DNA from: Planctomycetaceae bacterium
Lineage (GTDB): Bacteria > Planctomycetota > Planctomycetia > Pirellulales > Thermoguttaceae
Assembly (NCBI GenBank): GCA_031278315.1
Contig: JAITKS010000196.1
Location: 1-8,632, forward strand
DNA: 8,632 nucleotides
Reading direction: 5' to 3'
Shown here: positions 1 through 5,930 of the stretch, one piece after another
How the letters are laid out: the number at the start of each line of letters is the position of its first letter
How positions within the stretch are numbered: position 1 is the first letter of the stretch
Program-made: the position numbers and the translations under genes
Notes under the pieces: model-generated
Told to the model about the DNA's origin: nothing
What the model saw: only the letters and a program-made list of their open reading frames with translations
Database searches by the model: none

Positions 1-71
1 AGGGCTTAGGTTTTTGGGGGATTTTACCCGCCCCGATGGGGCGGGTTATAATCCGATCGCCCTTTCAGGGC
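1..71. repeat. REP-like palindromic intergenic repeat (two hairpins)
   Basis: Two adjacent perfect hairpins are visible. The first is ACCCGCCCC (26-34), loop GAT, then GGGGCGGGT (38-46). The second is GCCCT (59-63), loop TTC, then AGGGC (67-71). The block is far more GC-rich than its surroundings and lies downstream of the rbfA stop. It resembles bacterial interspersed palindromic (REP-type) elements. It could also help end rbfA transcription, but no T-run follows the GC-rich stem on the minus strand. The element probably continues to the left of the window, because AGGGC also occurs at 1-5. The family is not identified. Confidence 0.6.
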
Positions 72-131
72 TGGTTTTGTTTAAAACAAATACCGAATTT
101 TCAAGTATGAATAGTATATATTATTTTCTAC

Positions 132-539
132 CTAATTCTCTTCGACGTTTTCGTTATTGTATTCGTTTTCGTCTTCGGATTGATTTTCGTCATTATTTTT
201 TTTCGGCAGTAATTCATCAAGAATTTTTGAGACGTATAATTGATTTTTAACGCCTTTGTTTAATACAAATTCGATTTTTGGTGTATATCGCGAATCAATC
301 CGTTTTGCTACTTTCGATTGCAAGAAACCAGCGGCAGATTGTAAACCTTTCATGCAGAGTTTTTGTTTCGCCTCATTACCCATTATTGAAACATGTACTT
401 TTGCGATTTGCATATCACCAGAAACTTCAACATGCAGAACCGTAACATCTCTCACGCGAGGGTCCTGTATTTCTGTTAATATAGACATACTGACAACTTG
501 ACGAATCGCCTCGCCTGCTTTAAGAGTTCTTCTGCTCAT
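132..539 (-). CDS. rbfA: 30S ribosome-binding factor A (RbfA)
   Basis: RbfA is a small KH-fold protein that binds immature 30S subunits and helps 16S rRNA 5'-end processing and cold adaptation. The 135-residue product has the family layout. An N-terminal helix (RRTLKAGEAIRQVVSMSIL) leads to the signature DPR (26-28) and the strand pattern VTVLHVEVSGDMQIAKVHVS. The KH-like turn SAAG follows (68-71), then RIDSRYTPKIEFVLNKGV. The last 22 or so residues are an acidic, Asn/Glu-rich tail that is probably disordered and not part of the conserved fold. The start is supported by AAGGAG at 550-555, ten bases upstream. Many bacteria carry rbfA directly after infB. Here the gene immediately upstream on the same strand is an OmpA-like lipoprotein, so that linkage is broken at this side. 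What lies downstream is outside the window. Confidence 0.93.
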   Translation of the reverse strand: MSRRTLKAGEAIRQVVSMSILTEIQDPRVRDVTVLHVEVSGDMQIAKVHVSIMGNEAKQKLCMKGLQSAAGFLQSKVAKRIDSRYTPKIEFVLNKGVKNQLYVSKILDELLPKKNNDENQSEDENEYNNENVEEN

Positions 540-549
540 TTGAAATATA

Positions 550-555
550 CTCCTT
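550..555 (-). promoter_or_regulatory. Shine-Dalgarno site of rbfA
   Basis: The minus strand reads AAGGAG, separated by ten bases from the rbfA ATG at 539. The match to the anti-SD is strong and the spacing is slightly long. It fixes the start and shows that this organism uses SD-led initiation for this gene. Confidence 0.7.
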
Positions 556-576
556 GTATTTTAAAATTCGGTTTTT

Positions 577-613
577 ATTTTTTGTAATTTAGGGGGAGTA
601 TATTACAAAAAAT
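577..613. repeat. 12-bp perfect inverted repeat between the lipoprotein gene and rbfA
   Basis: ATTTTTTGTAAT (577-588) is the exact reverse complement of ATTACAAAAAAT (602-613), with a 13-nt loop containing AGGGGGAG. It lies 36 bp past the stop of the minus-strand lipoprotein gene and before rbfA. It could be a weak transcription terminator or attenuator, but the stem is almost all A/T and no U-tract follows on the minus strand. The minus strand also reads TGTAATATAC here, the same first ten bases as the repeat end motif found elsewhere in the window, so it may be a relic of that family. Confidence 0.4.
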
Positions 614-649
614 GTTTTCGTTTTTTTGTGTGTTGAAAATAATTTTACA

Positions 650-1987
650 CTAAAAAAATCTTTTATCCGGCGGAATAATAACTATTTCGATTCGATTATT
701 ATTTGCTCTTCCTTCTGCTGTCGAGTTATCATCTACCGGATACTTTGAACCGGAAGAGATTGTTGTCATTTTTGCAGGATTACATTTAAGGATTTTTACG
801 CAATAATCTATTACAACTCCAGCTTTGAGAGCCGCAATATCGTGTTTTTGCGTTGGATTTTTCGGATCGACATCCAGATTATCTGTATGACCTTCAATAT
901 TTATTTCCCGCTCTGGGTAAGCTGCTTGTATTTCTGTTATTATTCGTCTTAATAATTCTTCGGCTTCGGGTTTCAGTTTCCATGCGGTATTCATAAACAG
1001 CAACGAATCAACAATTGCGATTCTAACAATACCTTTATTATCTTTGGTTGTTGTTACGCCTTTAACATTAAAAGACGGCGGCGATAAATGTTTTTCTTTA
1101 TCTTCTAAATCAGCATTAGACGGCGGCGATGACGACGACGGTGATGACGACGACGGTATTGATGACGGAAACGATGACGACGGAAACAATGATGACGGCG
1201 GCGGTGACGGCAATGGCGGTGACGGCGGTACTGTCATTAATTCTGTTGTTGATTCGGTCAATTGTTTATTGTTATCTGTATTATGTGATTGAGTTGTTGT
1301 TTTAGGTTGTTCTTTATTTTTTTTGAGTTCTGTTTCGAGGTATTCGACTTGTTTTTTTAGTTCATTTAACTCATTGGATTCGGATATTTCGGATTGAGAT
1401 ATTATTGGTGATTCTTTTTGAATTATTGTTTCGGGAATTACATTTATATTTGAATTTACAGTGTGAGCAGGTGATTCGGCGATGTGATGCGGTATAATCG
1501 GTCGAAATGCTTCGTAGCGTTTATTATCTAAAATCGACGGATCTTTTACGGTATTTGAGACCGGTTGAGTTGATGTTATCGTGTCGGCTATTGAGGCGGA
1601 ACCGGCAAAGAATGGCGGTGAATTATTGTTGACAAAATTTGTCGTATTGACATGAAATTTATCAGACGAAGCTGCCGGTGCCGAAATCGGTGATGAAGTT
1701 ATCGGCGATGAATTTATCGGTGATGAATTTGATGTTGGTGTCAGCGGTGATGGAGGTGATGTTGGTGATGTTGGAGTCAGAATAGACTCATTAGTCGGCG
1801 GCAGCGGCGGTTGAGTTTGCGGTTGAGTTTGTTTTGGAGGATTGAATTTATTTGTTGATGGTGCTGAAAAAAGTCTAGTTGTATTATTTGAAGCCGTGCG
1901 GCATCCGGTGAGACAAAAAATTAAGATTGTAAGAATTAAAATTGTCAATATTGTATTATGTGAGTGCGTAGAGAACCTGCGGTTCAT
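650..1987 (-). CDS. OmpA/Pal-family peptidoglycan-binding lipoprotein with long Pro/Ser linkers
   Basis: Predicted 445-residue envelope lipoprotein. A signal peptide (RR near the N-terminus, hydrophobic stretch ILTILILTILIF) ends in the lipobox LTGC, giving lipidated Cys29. A Pro/Thr/Ser-rich region follows (about 44-105), with tandem SSPI(N/T) units. A charged predicted coiled coil lies near 201-227 (SNELNELKKQVEYLETELKK), then a second Pro/Ser linker at 254-290. The OmpA C-terminal domain occupies about 318-439, with GHTD (366-369) and NNRIEI; Asp369 and Arg432 match the residues that bind diaminopimelate in the family. It probably tethers the outer membrane to peptidoglycan across a wide periplasm. 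The frame stays open to an ATG at 2098. The internal ATG at 1987 is preferred because it puts the signal peptide at the N-terminus, although no SD precedes either. The gene lies upstream of rbfA on the same strand, 110 bp away. Confidence 0.82.
   Translation of the reverse strand: MNRRFSTHSHNTILTILILTILIFCLTGCRTASNNTTRLFSAPSTNKFNPPKQTQPQTQPPLPPTNESILTPTSPTSPPSPLTPTSNSSPINSSPITSSPISAPAASSDKFHVNTTNFVNNNSPPFFAGSASIADTITSTQPVSNTVKDPSILDNKRYEAFRPIIPHHIAESPAHTVNSNINVIPETIIQKESPIISQSEISESNELNELKKQVEYLETELKKNKEQPKTTTQSHNTDNNKQLTESTTELMTVPPSPPLPSPPPSSLFPSSSFPSSIPSSSSPSSSSPPSNADLEDKEKHLSPPSFNVKGVTTTKDNKGIVRIAIVDSLLFMNTAWKLKPEAEELLRRIITEIQAAYPEREINIEGHTDNLDVDPKNPTQKHDIAALKAGVVIDYCVKILKCNPAKMTTISSGSKYPVDDNSTAEGRANNNRIEIVIIPPDKRFF
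1120..1236. repeat. GAY/GGN trinucleotide-like low-complexity tract inside the lipoprotein gene
   Basis: The plus strand carries imperfect repeats of GATGACGACGACGG and GGCGGTGACGG type. Read on the coding minus strand they give CCG/TCG/TCA codons, that is the second Pro/Ser linker (residues about 254-290). A similar 15-nt period, GATGAATTTATCGGT, occurs near 1690-1735 and encodes the SSPI(N/T) units. Such tracts are prone to length change by slippage. They also create a spurious Asp/Gly-rich open frame on the plus strand. Confidence 0.6.
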
Positions 1988-2020
1988 TTGTGTTGAATTT
2001 AACTTTTCAACAAATGAACC
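1973..2020 (-). promoter_or_regulatory. Start-codon-sequestering hairpin of the lipoprotein gene, with a competing stem
   Basis: GGTTCATTTG (1981-1990) and CAAATGAACC (2011-2020) are perfect reverse complements. The stem extends inward through TTGAA/TTCAA across a two-base bulge, giving about 15 pairs. In the minus-strand transcript the preferred ATG (1985-1987) lies inside the 3' arm. The bases GAACC in that arm can instead pair with GGTTC just downstream (plus-strand GAACC 1973-1977, loop TGC, GGTTC 1981-1985). Two mutually exclusive stems therefore share one strand at the start codon. The pairing is seen directly; control of translation is inferred. If translation really begins at 2098, the repeat would be coding. 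Confidence 0.45.
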
Positions 2021-2262
2021 TTTATAGATTACCGAATATTCACGTGTAAGCAAATAAAAATACATTGCTCTATTTTGGGATATTCTGAATTTAACCATTG
2101 GATTTATGTCATTACAGTTTTCATTTTAGAATTTTAAACTTTATCTTGAATTTTCGGTTTGATTTATCTAATTTTATTTAATTGGAATGTGTGTTTTTAT
2201 GTCACCGAAATTCATTGTATGATACGTATATTACTAATTTTTTTTGTAACGAATTTATGTGA

Positions 2263-2287
2263 AATTCTAAAAATCTATTTTAGAATT
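2263..2287. repeat. 10-bp perfect inverted repeat
   Basis: AATTCTAAAA (2263-2272) and TTTTAGAATT (2278-2287) are exact reverse complements around the 5-nt loop ATCTA. It lies upstream of the lipoprotein gene. It could be an operator-like or terminator-like palindrome, but its A/T content makes chance occurrence in this background plausible. Confidence 0.35.
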
Positions 2288-2438
2288 AACGCAGTTATCT
2301 TGACCGTATATTTAGGTGTTTACATTGCAGGCGGGTCGTATATGTTTTTTTTTCATAAAATAGTTTTTAGAAATTCAGGCAAATCATAAATCTTAAATTC
2401 CTGATTATTTTTTTCAGGGTTGGTATGAAAAACAAATA

Positions 2439-2455
2439 TTCTACTGGAATATACA
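2439..2455 (-). repeat. Isolated inverted copy of the intergenic end motif
   Basis: The reverse complement reads TGTATATTCCAGTAGAA, a variant of the recurring TGTAATATATCAGYGRAA. The surrounding 19 nt AAAAACAAATATTCTACTG (2428-2446) recur exactly at 6297-6315, also as the right edge of a repeat. No inward-facing partner was found to its left, so this looks like a decayed or solo end. Confidence 0.5.
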
Positions 2456-2487
2456 ATTCAATTATTGTTTCAATTCAATTATTGTTT
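2454..2487. repeat. Perfect 17-bp tandem duplication
   Basis: CAATTCAATTATTGTTT occurs twice head to tail (2454-2470 and 2471-2487) without a mismatch. This suggests a recent slippage event or a paired protein-binding site. It immediately abuts the isolated end motif at 2439-2455. Confidence 0.7.
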
Positions 2488-2909
2488 ATCTGAACAAAAG
2501 CCGAAATTATATTACTACCATTGGAAGTGTACTCTATAAAATAAGTTTTGATCTAAAAAATTTGCCAAAAAATTAATTAAATAGAACAGTATAATTACAG
2601 ATTGTAACAATTATGATAAAATTGACATCAATAAATAATGAATGTTCGATTTGTGTTATACAACTCTTATATTTTACAAATTAAAATTTATCTTTTATTT
2701 TGTCGAGTTTGTTTTAAGAATTTTGAATCTTTGATTAAAAAAAAATCACATAAATATTACAAATTACGAAATAAAAATTACGAATTACAAATTAATGTAA
2801 TATATCAGCGAAATTTTTTTATTAACCGCAGAGAACACAGATAGATTGTAATTTTAGAATTTAGATTTTAGATTTAAATGAATTACTAAAAAATATTTTA
2901 GCCCGGAAC

Positions 2910-2926
2910 GCAGGCGTCTCGCCTGC
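2910..2926. repeat. GC-rich hairpin 1 (GCAGGCG-TCT-CGCCTGC)
   Basis: A perfect 7-bp stem (2910-2916 with 2920-2926) has a 3-nt loop. With its inverted partner at 2952-2968 it shares the core CGAGACG and the flanks ATGC and GCG. The GC content is in strong contrast to the surroundings. It lies between the inward-facing ends of the composite element. Similar CGAGACG palindromes are familiar from intergenic repeats of many environmental bacteria, but I cannot name the family. Confidence 0.65.
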
Positions 2927-2951
2927 ATTTGTACAAAAAACGGCTAAAGAT

Positions 2952-2968
2952 GCGGTCGAGACGACCGC
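2952..2968. repeat. GC-rich hairpin 2 (GCGGTCG-AGA-CGACCGC)
   Basis: A perfect 7-bp stem (2952-2958 with 2962-2968) has loop AGA. Compared with hairpin 1 read on the opposite strand, two stem positions differ, and both arms changed together (A-T to G-C, and G-C to T-A). The pairing is therefore kept by compensatory change, which argues that the fold itself is maintained. Confidence 0.65.
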
Positions 2969-3038
2969 GATCCTGATACAATAAATTATTTCACTGATAT
3001 ATTACAAATTAATTAAAAATTAAAATAATATCAAATGC

Positions 3039-3044
3039 GAGGTG
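3039..3044 (+). promoter_or_regulatory. Shine-Dalgarno site of the kinase gene
   Basis: GAGGTG lies just before the ATG at 3049, with six bases between GAGG and the start. It is the best SD on the plus strand of this window and fixes the kinase start. It follows directly after a long AT-rich leader. Confidence 0.75.
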
Positions 3045-3048
3045 CTTA

Positions 3049-4566
3049 ATGGTAGATTTAGTCAACCATGAATTTGGCGATTATCATATATTACGCCGTA
3101 TAGGTATTGGTGCGATGGCAGAGGTATATCTTGCGGAGCAGCGTTCTCTTGGCAGGCGGGTTGCATTGAAAATACTGAAACCGGAGCTTGCTAACGACGA
3201 TGTTTATTTACAACGATTTGTTCGTGAAGCGCGTGCGATAGCTCGTATGGTTCATCCTAATCTTGTTCAGATATATCAGACAAATTGTTATAACAATTAC
3301 TGGTTTATTGCGCAGGAATATGTTGCAGGTCAAACGTTACAAAATTTGATACAGTCGAGTAGTCCGATTCCTGCGGATCGTGTTGCCGAAATTTTATGGC
3401 AGGTTTCGGCAGCTTTATATTTAGCGGAGCAATCGGGAATTGTACATAGAGATATTAAGCCGGAAAATATTCTAATTGGTGAAAACGACAATGTTAAAAT
3501 CGCCGATTTCGGATTAGCTAGATTCGACGAAACAGGTTCGCTCGCATTGACGCAAGTCGGAATGACGCTCGGCACGCCGCTTTATATGAGCCCGGAGCAA
3601 GCGCAAGGTAAGCCTCTTGATCATCGCAGCGATATTTATTCTTTGGGAATTACTTGTTATCATGCGGTTGCGTCTTATCCGCCTTTTACTGGTGAAACGG
3701 CGATTGCTGTAGCTTTGCAGCATGTCAACGCCGAGCCGGCACCGCTTGAAAGTATAAGACCTGACGTGCCGTTGATTCTATGCAAAATTATTCATCGGAT
3801 GATAGAGAAAGAACCTGAAAAACGTTTCCAATCGTTTAATGAAATCAGGATTGAGTTACGTCCGTTTTTTTCTATTACGAATCTTGACAGCAGTGATAAT
3901 TTATCTGATAAATCTGATTTATTAAAAATAGACCCAATAGATCAAAAAATAATAGATAAAGCTGAACAACTGCAATTAATATTGAACAAAGGCAAAAAAG
4001 GTAATTCGGAAAAAAGTATTTTGAGAGGTTATATCTTTACTATTATTTTGTTTCTAGTATTGATTTTTGTCGGTGTTTTATTGGGATATATTCATGTCGT
4101 TTCGATGCCTAATCCGTTACATCCGCCTACGGCTGCGGAAATCAAAAAATATGATACGGTTGAAGAACAATGGGTATATGCTTGTATTCTTAATTCGCCG
4201 GAAGCATGGAATAGCATAATAGAATATTTTCCGAATGCAGATTATTATTGGAAACGCAAAGCGCAACGTCAATTGATTCGATATTATTTTCAAGCTGGAG
4301 ATCATGGTAATTCTGAAATGTTGTTACCTCTTTTTCAAGAATTTTCACAGTTAAGCGGTGCAGATGAGCAAGATCGTGCTCTTGGACTAGTGGGACTCGC
4401 ATGGTACACCGCTGAAAATGCCGACATAAATAATAAAAGTAAAATCGACACCGCTTCCGATTATTTATTACAATTCTATGAATTAGATTTTACATATTCA
4501 GACCCTTTGATAAATCAAATATTAGACGCCGCAAAAAAAACTATACAACGAAAAAACAAAATTTAA
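3049..4566 (+). CDS. Membrane-anchored Hanks-type serine/threonine protein kinase
   Basis: A receptor-like kinase of 505 residues. The cytoplasmic kinase domain covers about 11-275 and all main catalytic motifs are present. The nucleotide loop is GIGAMAEV (19-26), with Ala where the third Gly usually stands. ATP-binding Lys41 lies in VALK, and a C-helix Glu is at about residue 60. HRDIKPEN (133-140) carries catalytic Asp135. DFG (153-155), SPE (181-183) and the structural Asp195 in SDIYSLG follow. A charged linker (276-325) leads to one membrane segment (about 328-347, GYIFTIILFLVLIFVGVLLG). The outer domain (about 350-505) is helix-rich and unlike PASTA repeats; a TPR/SEL1-like solenoid is possible but not shown. 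The kinase should be active on Ser/Thr; substrates are unknown. It is divergent from the lipoprotein gene, and no partner phosphatase lies next to it. Confidence 0.92.
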   Translation: MVDLVNHEFGDYHILRRIGIGAMAEVYLAEQRSLGRRVALKILKPELANDDVYLQRFVREARAIARMVHPNLVQIYQTNCYNNYWFIAQEYVAGQTLQNLIQSSSPIPADRVAEILWQVSAALYLAEQSGIVHRDIKPENILIGENDNVKIADFGLARFDETGSLALTQVGMTLGTPLYMSPEQAQGKPLDHRSDIYSLGITCYHAVASYPPFTGETAIAVALQHVNAEPAPLESIRPDVPLILCKIIHRMIEKEPEKRFQSFNEIRIELRPFFSITNLDSSDNLSDKSDLLKIDPIDQKIIDKAEQLQLILNKGKKGNSEKSILRGYIFTIILFLVLIFVGVLLGYIHVVSMPNPLHPPTAAEIKKYDTVEEQWVYACILNSPEAWNSIIEYFPNADYYWKRKAQRQLIRYYFQAGDHGNSEMLLPLFQEFSQLSGADEQDRALGLVGLAWYTAENADINNKSKIDTASDYLLQFYELDFTYSDPLINQILDAAKKTIQRKNKI

Positions 4567-4639
4567 TGTTTGACAATACTCATAAATTAGTAATGAAATT
4601 TGCTAAAAACCTAATGTAAAAATTTATTGTTAGAAAAAA

Positions 4640-4783
4640 TGTAATATACCAGCGGAATATTTTTTTTATTAACCACAGAGAACACAGCGAACACAGAGAA
4701 ATCAGATTTTGTAATTTTAGATTTTAAATTTTTTGGTAATATATCGGTGAAAATTTTTTCAGATGTTTTAAATTTATTTTTAG
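4640..4783 (+). repeat. Two tandem forward copies of the intergenic repeat unit
   Basis: Copy one starts TGTAATATACCAGCGGAA (4640-4657). Like the unit at 2796 it continues into a T-run, ATTAACC(A/G)CAGAGAACACAG and then GTAATTTTAGATTT. It has an extra CGAACACAGAGAA tandem unit that the 2796 copy lacks. Copy two starts GGTAATATATCGGTGAAA (4735-4752) and runs into GTTTTAAATTTATTTTT (4765-4781), 17 bases repeated exactly at 6222-6238. The two copies therefore match different members of the family. No inverted right end was found here. Confidence 0.55.
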
Positions 4784-4812
4784 TCAACCTTATTACCTTA
4801 TTAACAAATCAT

Positions 4813-4842
4813 TTTTCAACAATAATGTAATAAGAGTATAAC
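4813..4842 (+). promoter_or_regulatory. Possible sigma-70-like promoter for the peptidase cassette
   Basis: TTTTCA (4813-4818) and TATAAC (4837-4842) are separated by 18 bp, four and five matches respectively to the -35 and -10 consensus. A transcript from here would carry a leader of about 215 nt containing all the hairpins at 4956-5032. In such AT-rich DNA matches of this quality are common, so this is a weak call. Confidence 0.25.
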
Positions 4843-4955
4843 AGCAGTTGTATTGGTGATTATAATCAAGTTATTCTATCTAAAAATTTTTAACAAACTG
4901 AGGGTACTTGCATCTGATTCTGCAGCAGTGATAAAATATCTATCTAATTTTTTCG

Positions 4956-5032
4956 TTCAATCAGGCAGATTGAATCCATTTTGCAACAGTGCAAAGGGAA
5001 AAATTGGCTTCGGCAGTAACTCCAAAAGTTAC
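4956..5032 (+). promoter_or_regulatory. Cluster of three perfect small hairpins upstream of the peptidase gene
   Basis: Three perfect hairpins are closely spaced: TTCAATC/GATTGAA (4956-4974, loop AGGCA), TTTGCA/TGCAAA (4980-4995, loop ACAG) and GTAACT/AGTTAC (5016-5032, loop CCAAA). Between the last two is GC-TTCG-GC, the C(UUCG)G tetraloop arrangement, though with only two closing pairs. The run ends 34 bp before the ATG at 5067. It may be a structured 5' leader controlling the cassette or a small RNA. No known riboswitch, tRNA or T-box features were recognised. Confidence 0.35.
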
Positions 5033-5066
5033 ATTTAAACAATTCCCATATTAAGAATAAAATACA

Positions 5067-5930
5067 ATGAATAATCACGTAACAATCCAAATCGAAATAC
5101 AATTAAAGCAATATTTAACATTACTTGAACAAAAGTTGACAGGTGATGTTTTAACATATTACGGTCCTATTTTGGACGAGTATGTTCCAGATTTTTTACA
5201 GATAATTGAGCAAGCTTCTATTGACAGCAAAAAGCATGACGATCTTTTTGTTATGTTAACAACATTGGGAGGCAGTCCATTTGCGGTAGAGCGGTTTGTA
5301 AATATTATCCGGCAACATTATAAAGAAGTAAATTTTATCGTTCCCGATCATGCTTATAGTGCGGGTACTATTTTTTGTATGAGCGGCGATAAAATATACA
5401 TGGATTATGCAAGTGTACTTGGACCTATTGATCCTCAAGTTGTTAATCCCAGTGGACGATTGGTTCCTGCTCTTGGTTATTTGGACAAAATTGACGAACT
5501 GATACAAAAAAGTTGTAAAGGTACGATAACACAGGCAGAATTTTTTATTCTAAAAGATTTTGATTTAGCCGAACTACGTTCTTACGAACAAGCAAAAGAA
5601 TTGACAATTGATCAACTAAAAAATTGGCTAGTCAAGTATAAATTTAAAAACTGGAATGTACACAGCAAGACAGGTTTGCCGGTTACGCTTGAAGACAAAC
5701 AGAAAAGAGCAGAGGATATCGCCGCAAAATTAAGCGATAGTAAGTTGTGGAAATCGCATGGAAGACCTATAAATATGACCATTTTAACAGAACAATTAAA
5801 GTTACAAATTGAAGATTTTGGTAAAGATACAAAATTGAAAAAATTAATCCGTCAATATCATAGTTTTGTATCAGATTTTGTGAACAAAAACAATTTAACC
5901 CATTTTATACAAACGAGGAATTTTATATGA
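5067..5930 (+). CDS. ClpP-fold serine peptidase of the SDH_sah type
   Basis: A 287-residue protein in the ClpP/crotonase superfamily, closest by motif to the SDH_sah family (named for archaeal serine dehydrogenase proteinases). The core runs from about 25 to 125. It has strand FVMLTTLGGSP (61-71), which is the oxyanion-side glycine loop, then FIVPDHAYSAGT with likely nucleophile Ser98, then LGPIDPQV (118-125). A C-terminal SHGRPI (230-235) offers His231 as candidate general base; His95 is another. No signal peptide or membrane helix is seen, so it should be cytosolic. This differs from many archaeal and SppA-like relatives. The region 140-225 is a charged helical insert. No good SD precedes the ATG. 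The stop overlaps the next start, indicating coupled translation with the small downstream protein. Substrate and role are unknown. Confidence 0.8.
   Translation: MNNHVTIQIEIQLKQYLTLLEQKLTGDVLTYYGPILDEYVPDFLQIIEQASIDSKKHDDLFVMLTTLGGSPFAVERFVNIIRQHYKEVNFIVPDHAYSAGTIFCMSGDKIYMDYASVLGPIDPQVVNPSGRLVPALGYLDKIDELIQKSCKGTITQAEFFILKDFDLAELRSYEQAKELTIDQLKNWLVKYKFKNWNVHSKTGLPVTLEDKQKRAEDIAAKLSDSKLWKSHGRPINMTILTEQLKLQIEDFGKDTKLKKLIRQYHSFVSDFVNKNNLTHFIQTRNFI
5915..5919 (+). promoter_or_regulatory. Shine-Dalgarno site of the small downstream gene
   Basis: GAGGA lies inside the end of the peptidase gene, seven bases before the ATG at 5927. With the ATGA overlap it strongly supports the 71-codon frame as a real gene translated in step with the peptidase. 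Confidence 0.7.

Larger units (their letters stand above)
2796..3006. mobile_element. MITE-like composite element with inverted ends and two internal hairpins
   Basis: The left end TGTAATATATCAGCGAAA (2796-2813) and right end TTTCACTGATATATTACA (2989-3006) are inverted copies of each other differing at one base. The 13-mer ATTACAAATTAAT stands at 2784-2796 and again at 3001-3013. The copies overlap the ends, so only AATTAA (2790-2795 and 3007-3012) lies wholly outside them as a possible target duplication. Inside are an AACCGCAGAGAACACAG block (2824-2840), an AT-rich stretch and two GC-rich hairpins. There is no ORF, so any movement would rely on a transposase elsewhere. The mobile nature is inferred from structure alone. 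Confidence 0.5.
2099..3048. other. 950-bp repeat-rich intergenic region
   Basis: No convincing gene was found between the divergent lipoprotein and kinase genes. Open frames of 60-76 codons near 2159 and 2638 have no SD and read as low-complexity Ile/Phe/Tyr/Lys strings. The gap holds a 10-bp inverted repeat (2263-2287), an inverted copy of the window's repeat-end motif (2439-2455), and a perfect 17-bp tandem duplication (2454-2487). It also holds a run of ATTACGAAATA/ATTACAAATTA units (2755-2795) and a composite palindromic element (2796-3006). No clear sigma-70 promoter was found for either flanking gene. Confidence 0.6.
4567..5066. other. 500-bp intergenic region between kinase and peptidase genes
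   Basis: The first part holds two forward copies of the repeat-end motif with CACAGAG blocks (4640-4783). The second part holds a possible promoter and a cluster of small hairpins leading to the peptidase gene. A 61-codon open frame at 4853-5038 overlaps the hairpins. It has no SD and no recognisable protein character, so it is not called as a gene. Confidence 0.55.

Noticed and set aside
1044..1292. Plus-strand open frame with an Asp/Gly-rich repeat protein
   Set aside because: It is the antisense of the Pro/Ser linker in the lipoprotein gene; CCG/TCG/TCA codons read backward as GAC/GGC. No SD and no independent support.
1988..2098. N-terminal extension of the lipoprotein frame to the ATG at 2098
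   Set aside because: It would bury the signal peptide and lipobox 37 residues in, and it has no SD; the shorter form is a standard lipoprotein.
2159..2844. Small plus-strand open frames (76 and 68 codons) in the large gap
   Set aside because: Composition is that of translated AT-rich DNA (Ile, Phe, Tyr, Asn, Lys). No SD, and the second ends inside a repeat element.
3330..4402. Minus-strand open frames across the kinase gene
   Set aside because: They are antisense shadows of a well-supported kinase coding sequence and show no protein features.
2796..4700. CRISPR array, considered because of recurring short repeats
   Set aside because: The repeats are not evenly spaced, occur in both orientations, vary in sequence and have no uniform spacers; no cas genes are present.
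4890..4980. tRNA-like sequence (GTTCAATC...GATTGAATCC resembling a T arm)
   Set aside because: No matching acceptor stem, D arm or anticodon arm could be placed; the segment is a simple 7-bp hairpin.
4853..5038. 61-codon plus-strand open frame upstream of the peptidase
   Set aside because: No SD, no recognisable protein features, and it overlaps three perfect hairpins that better explain the sequence.
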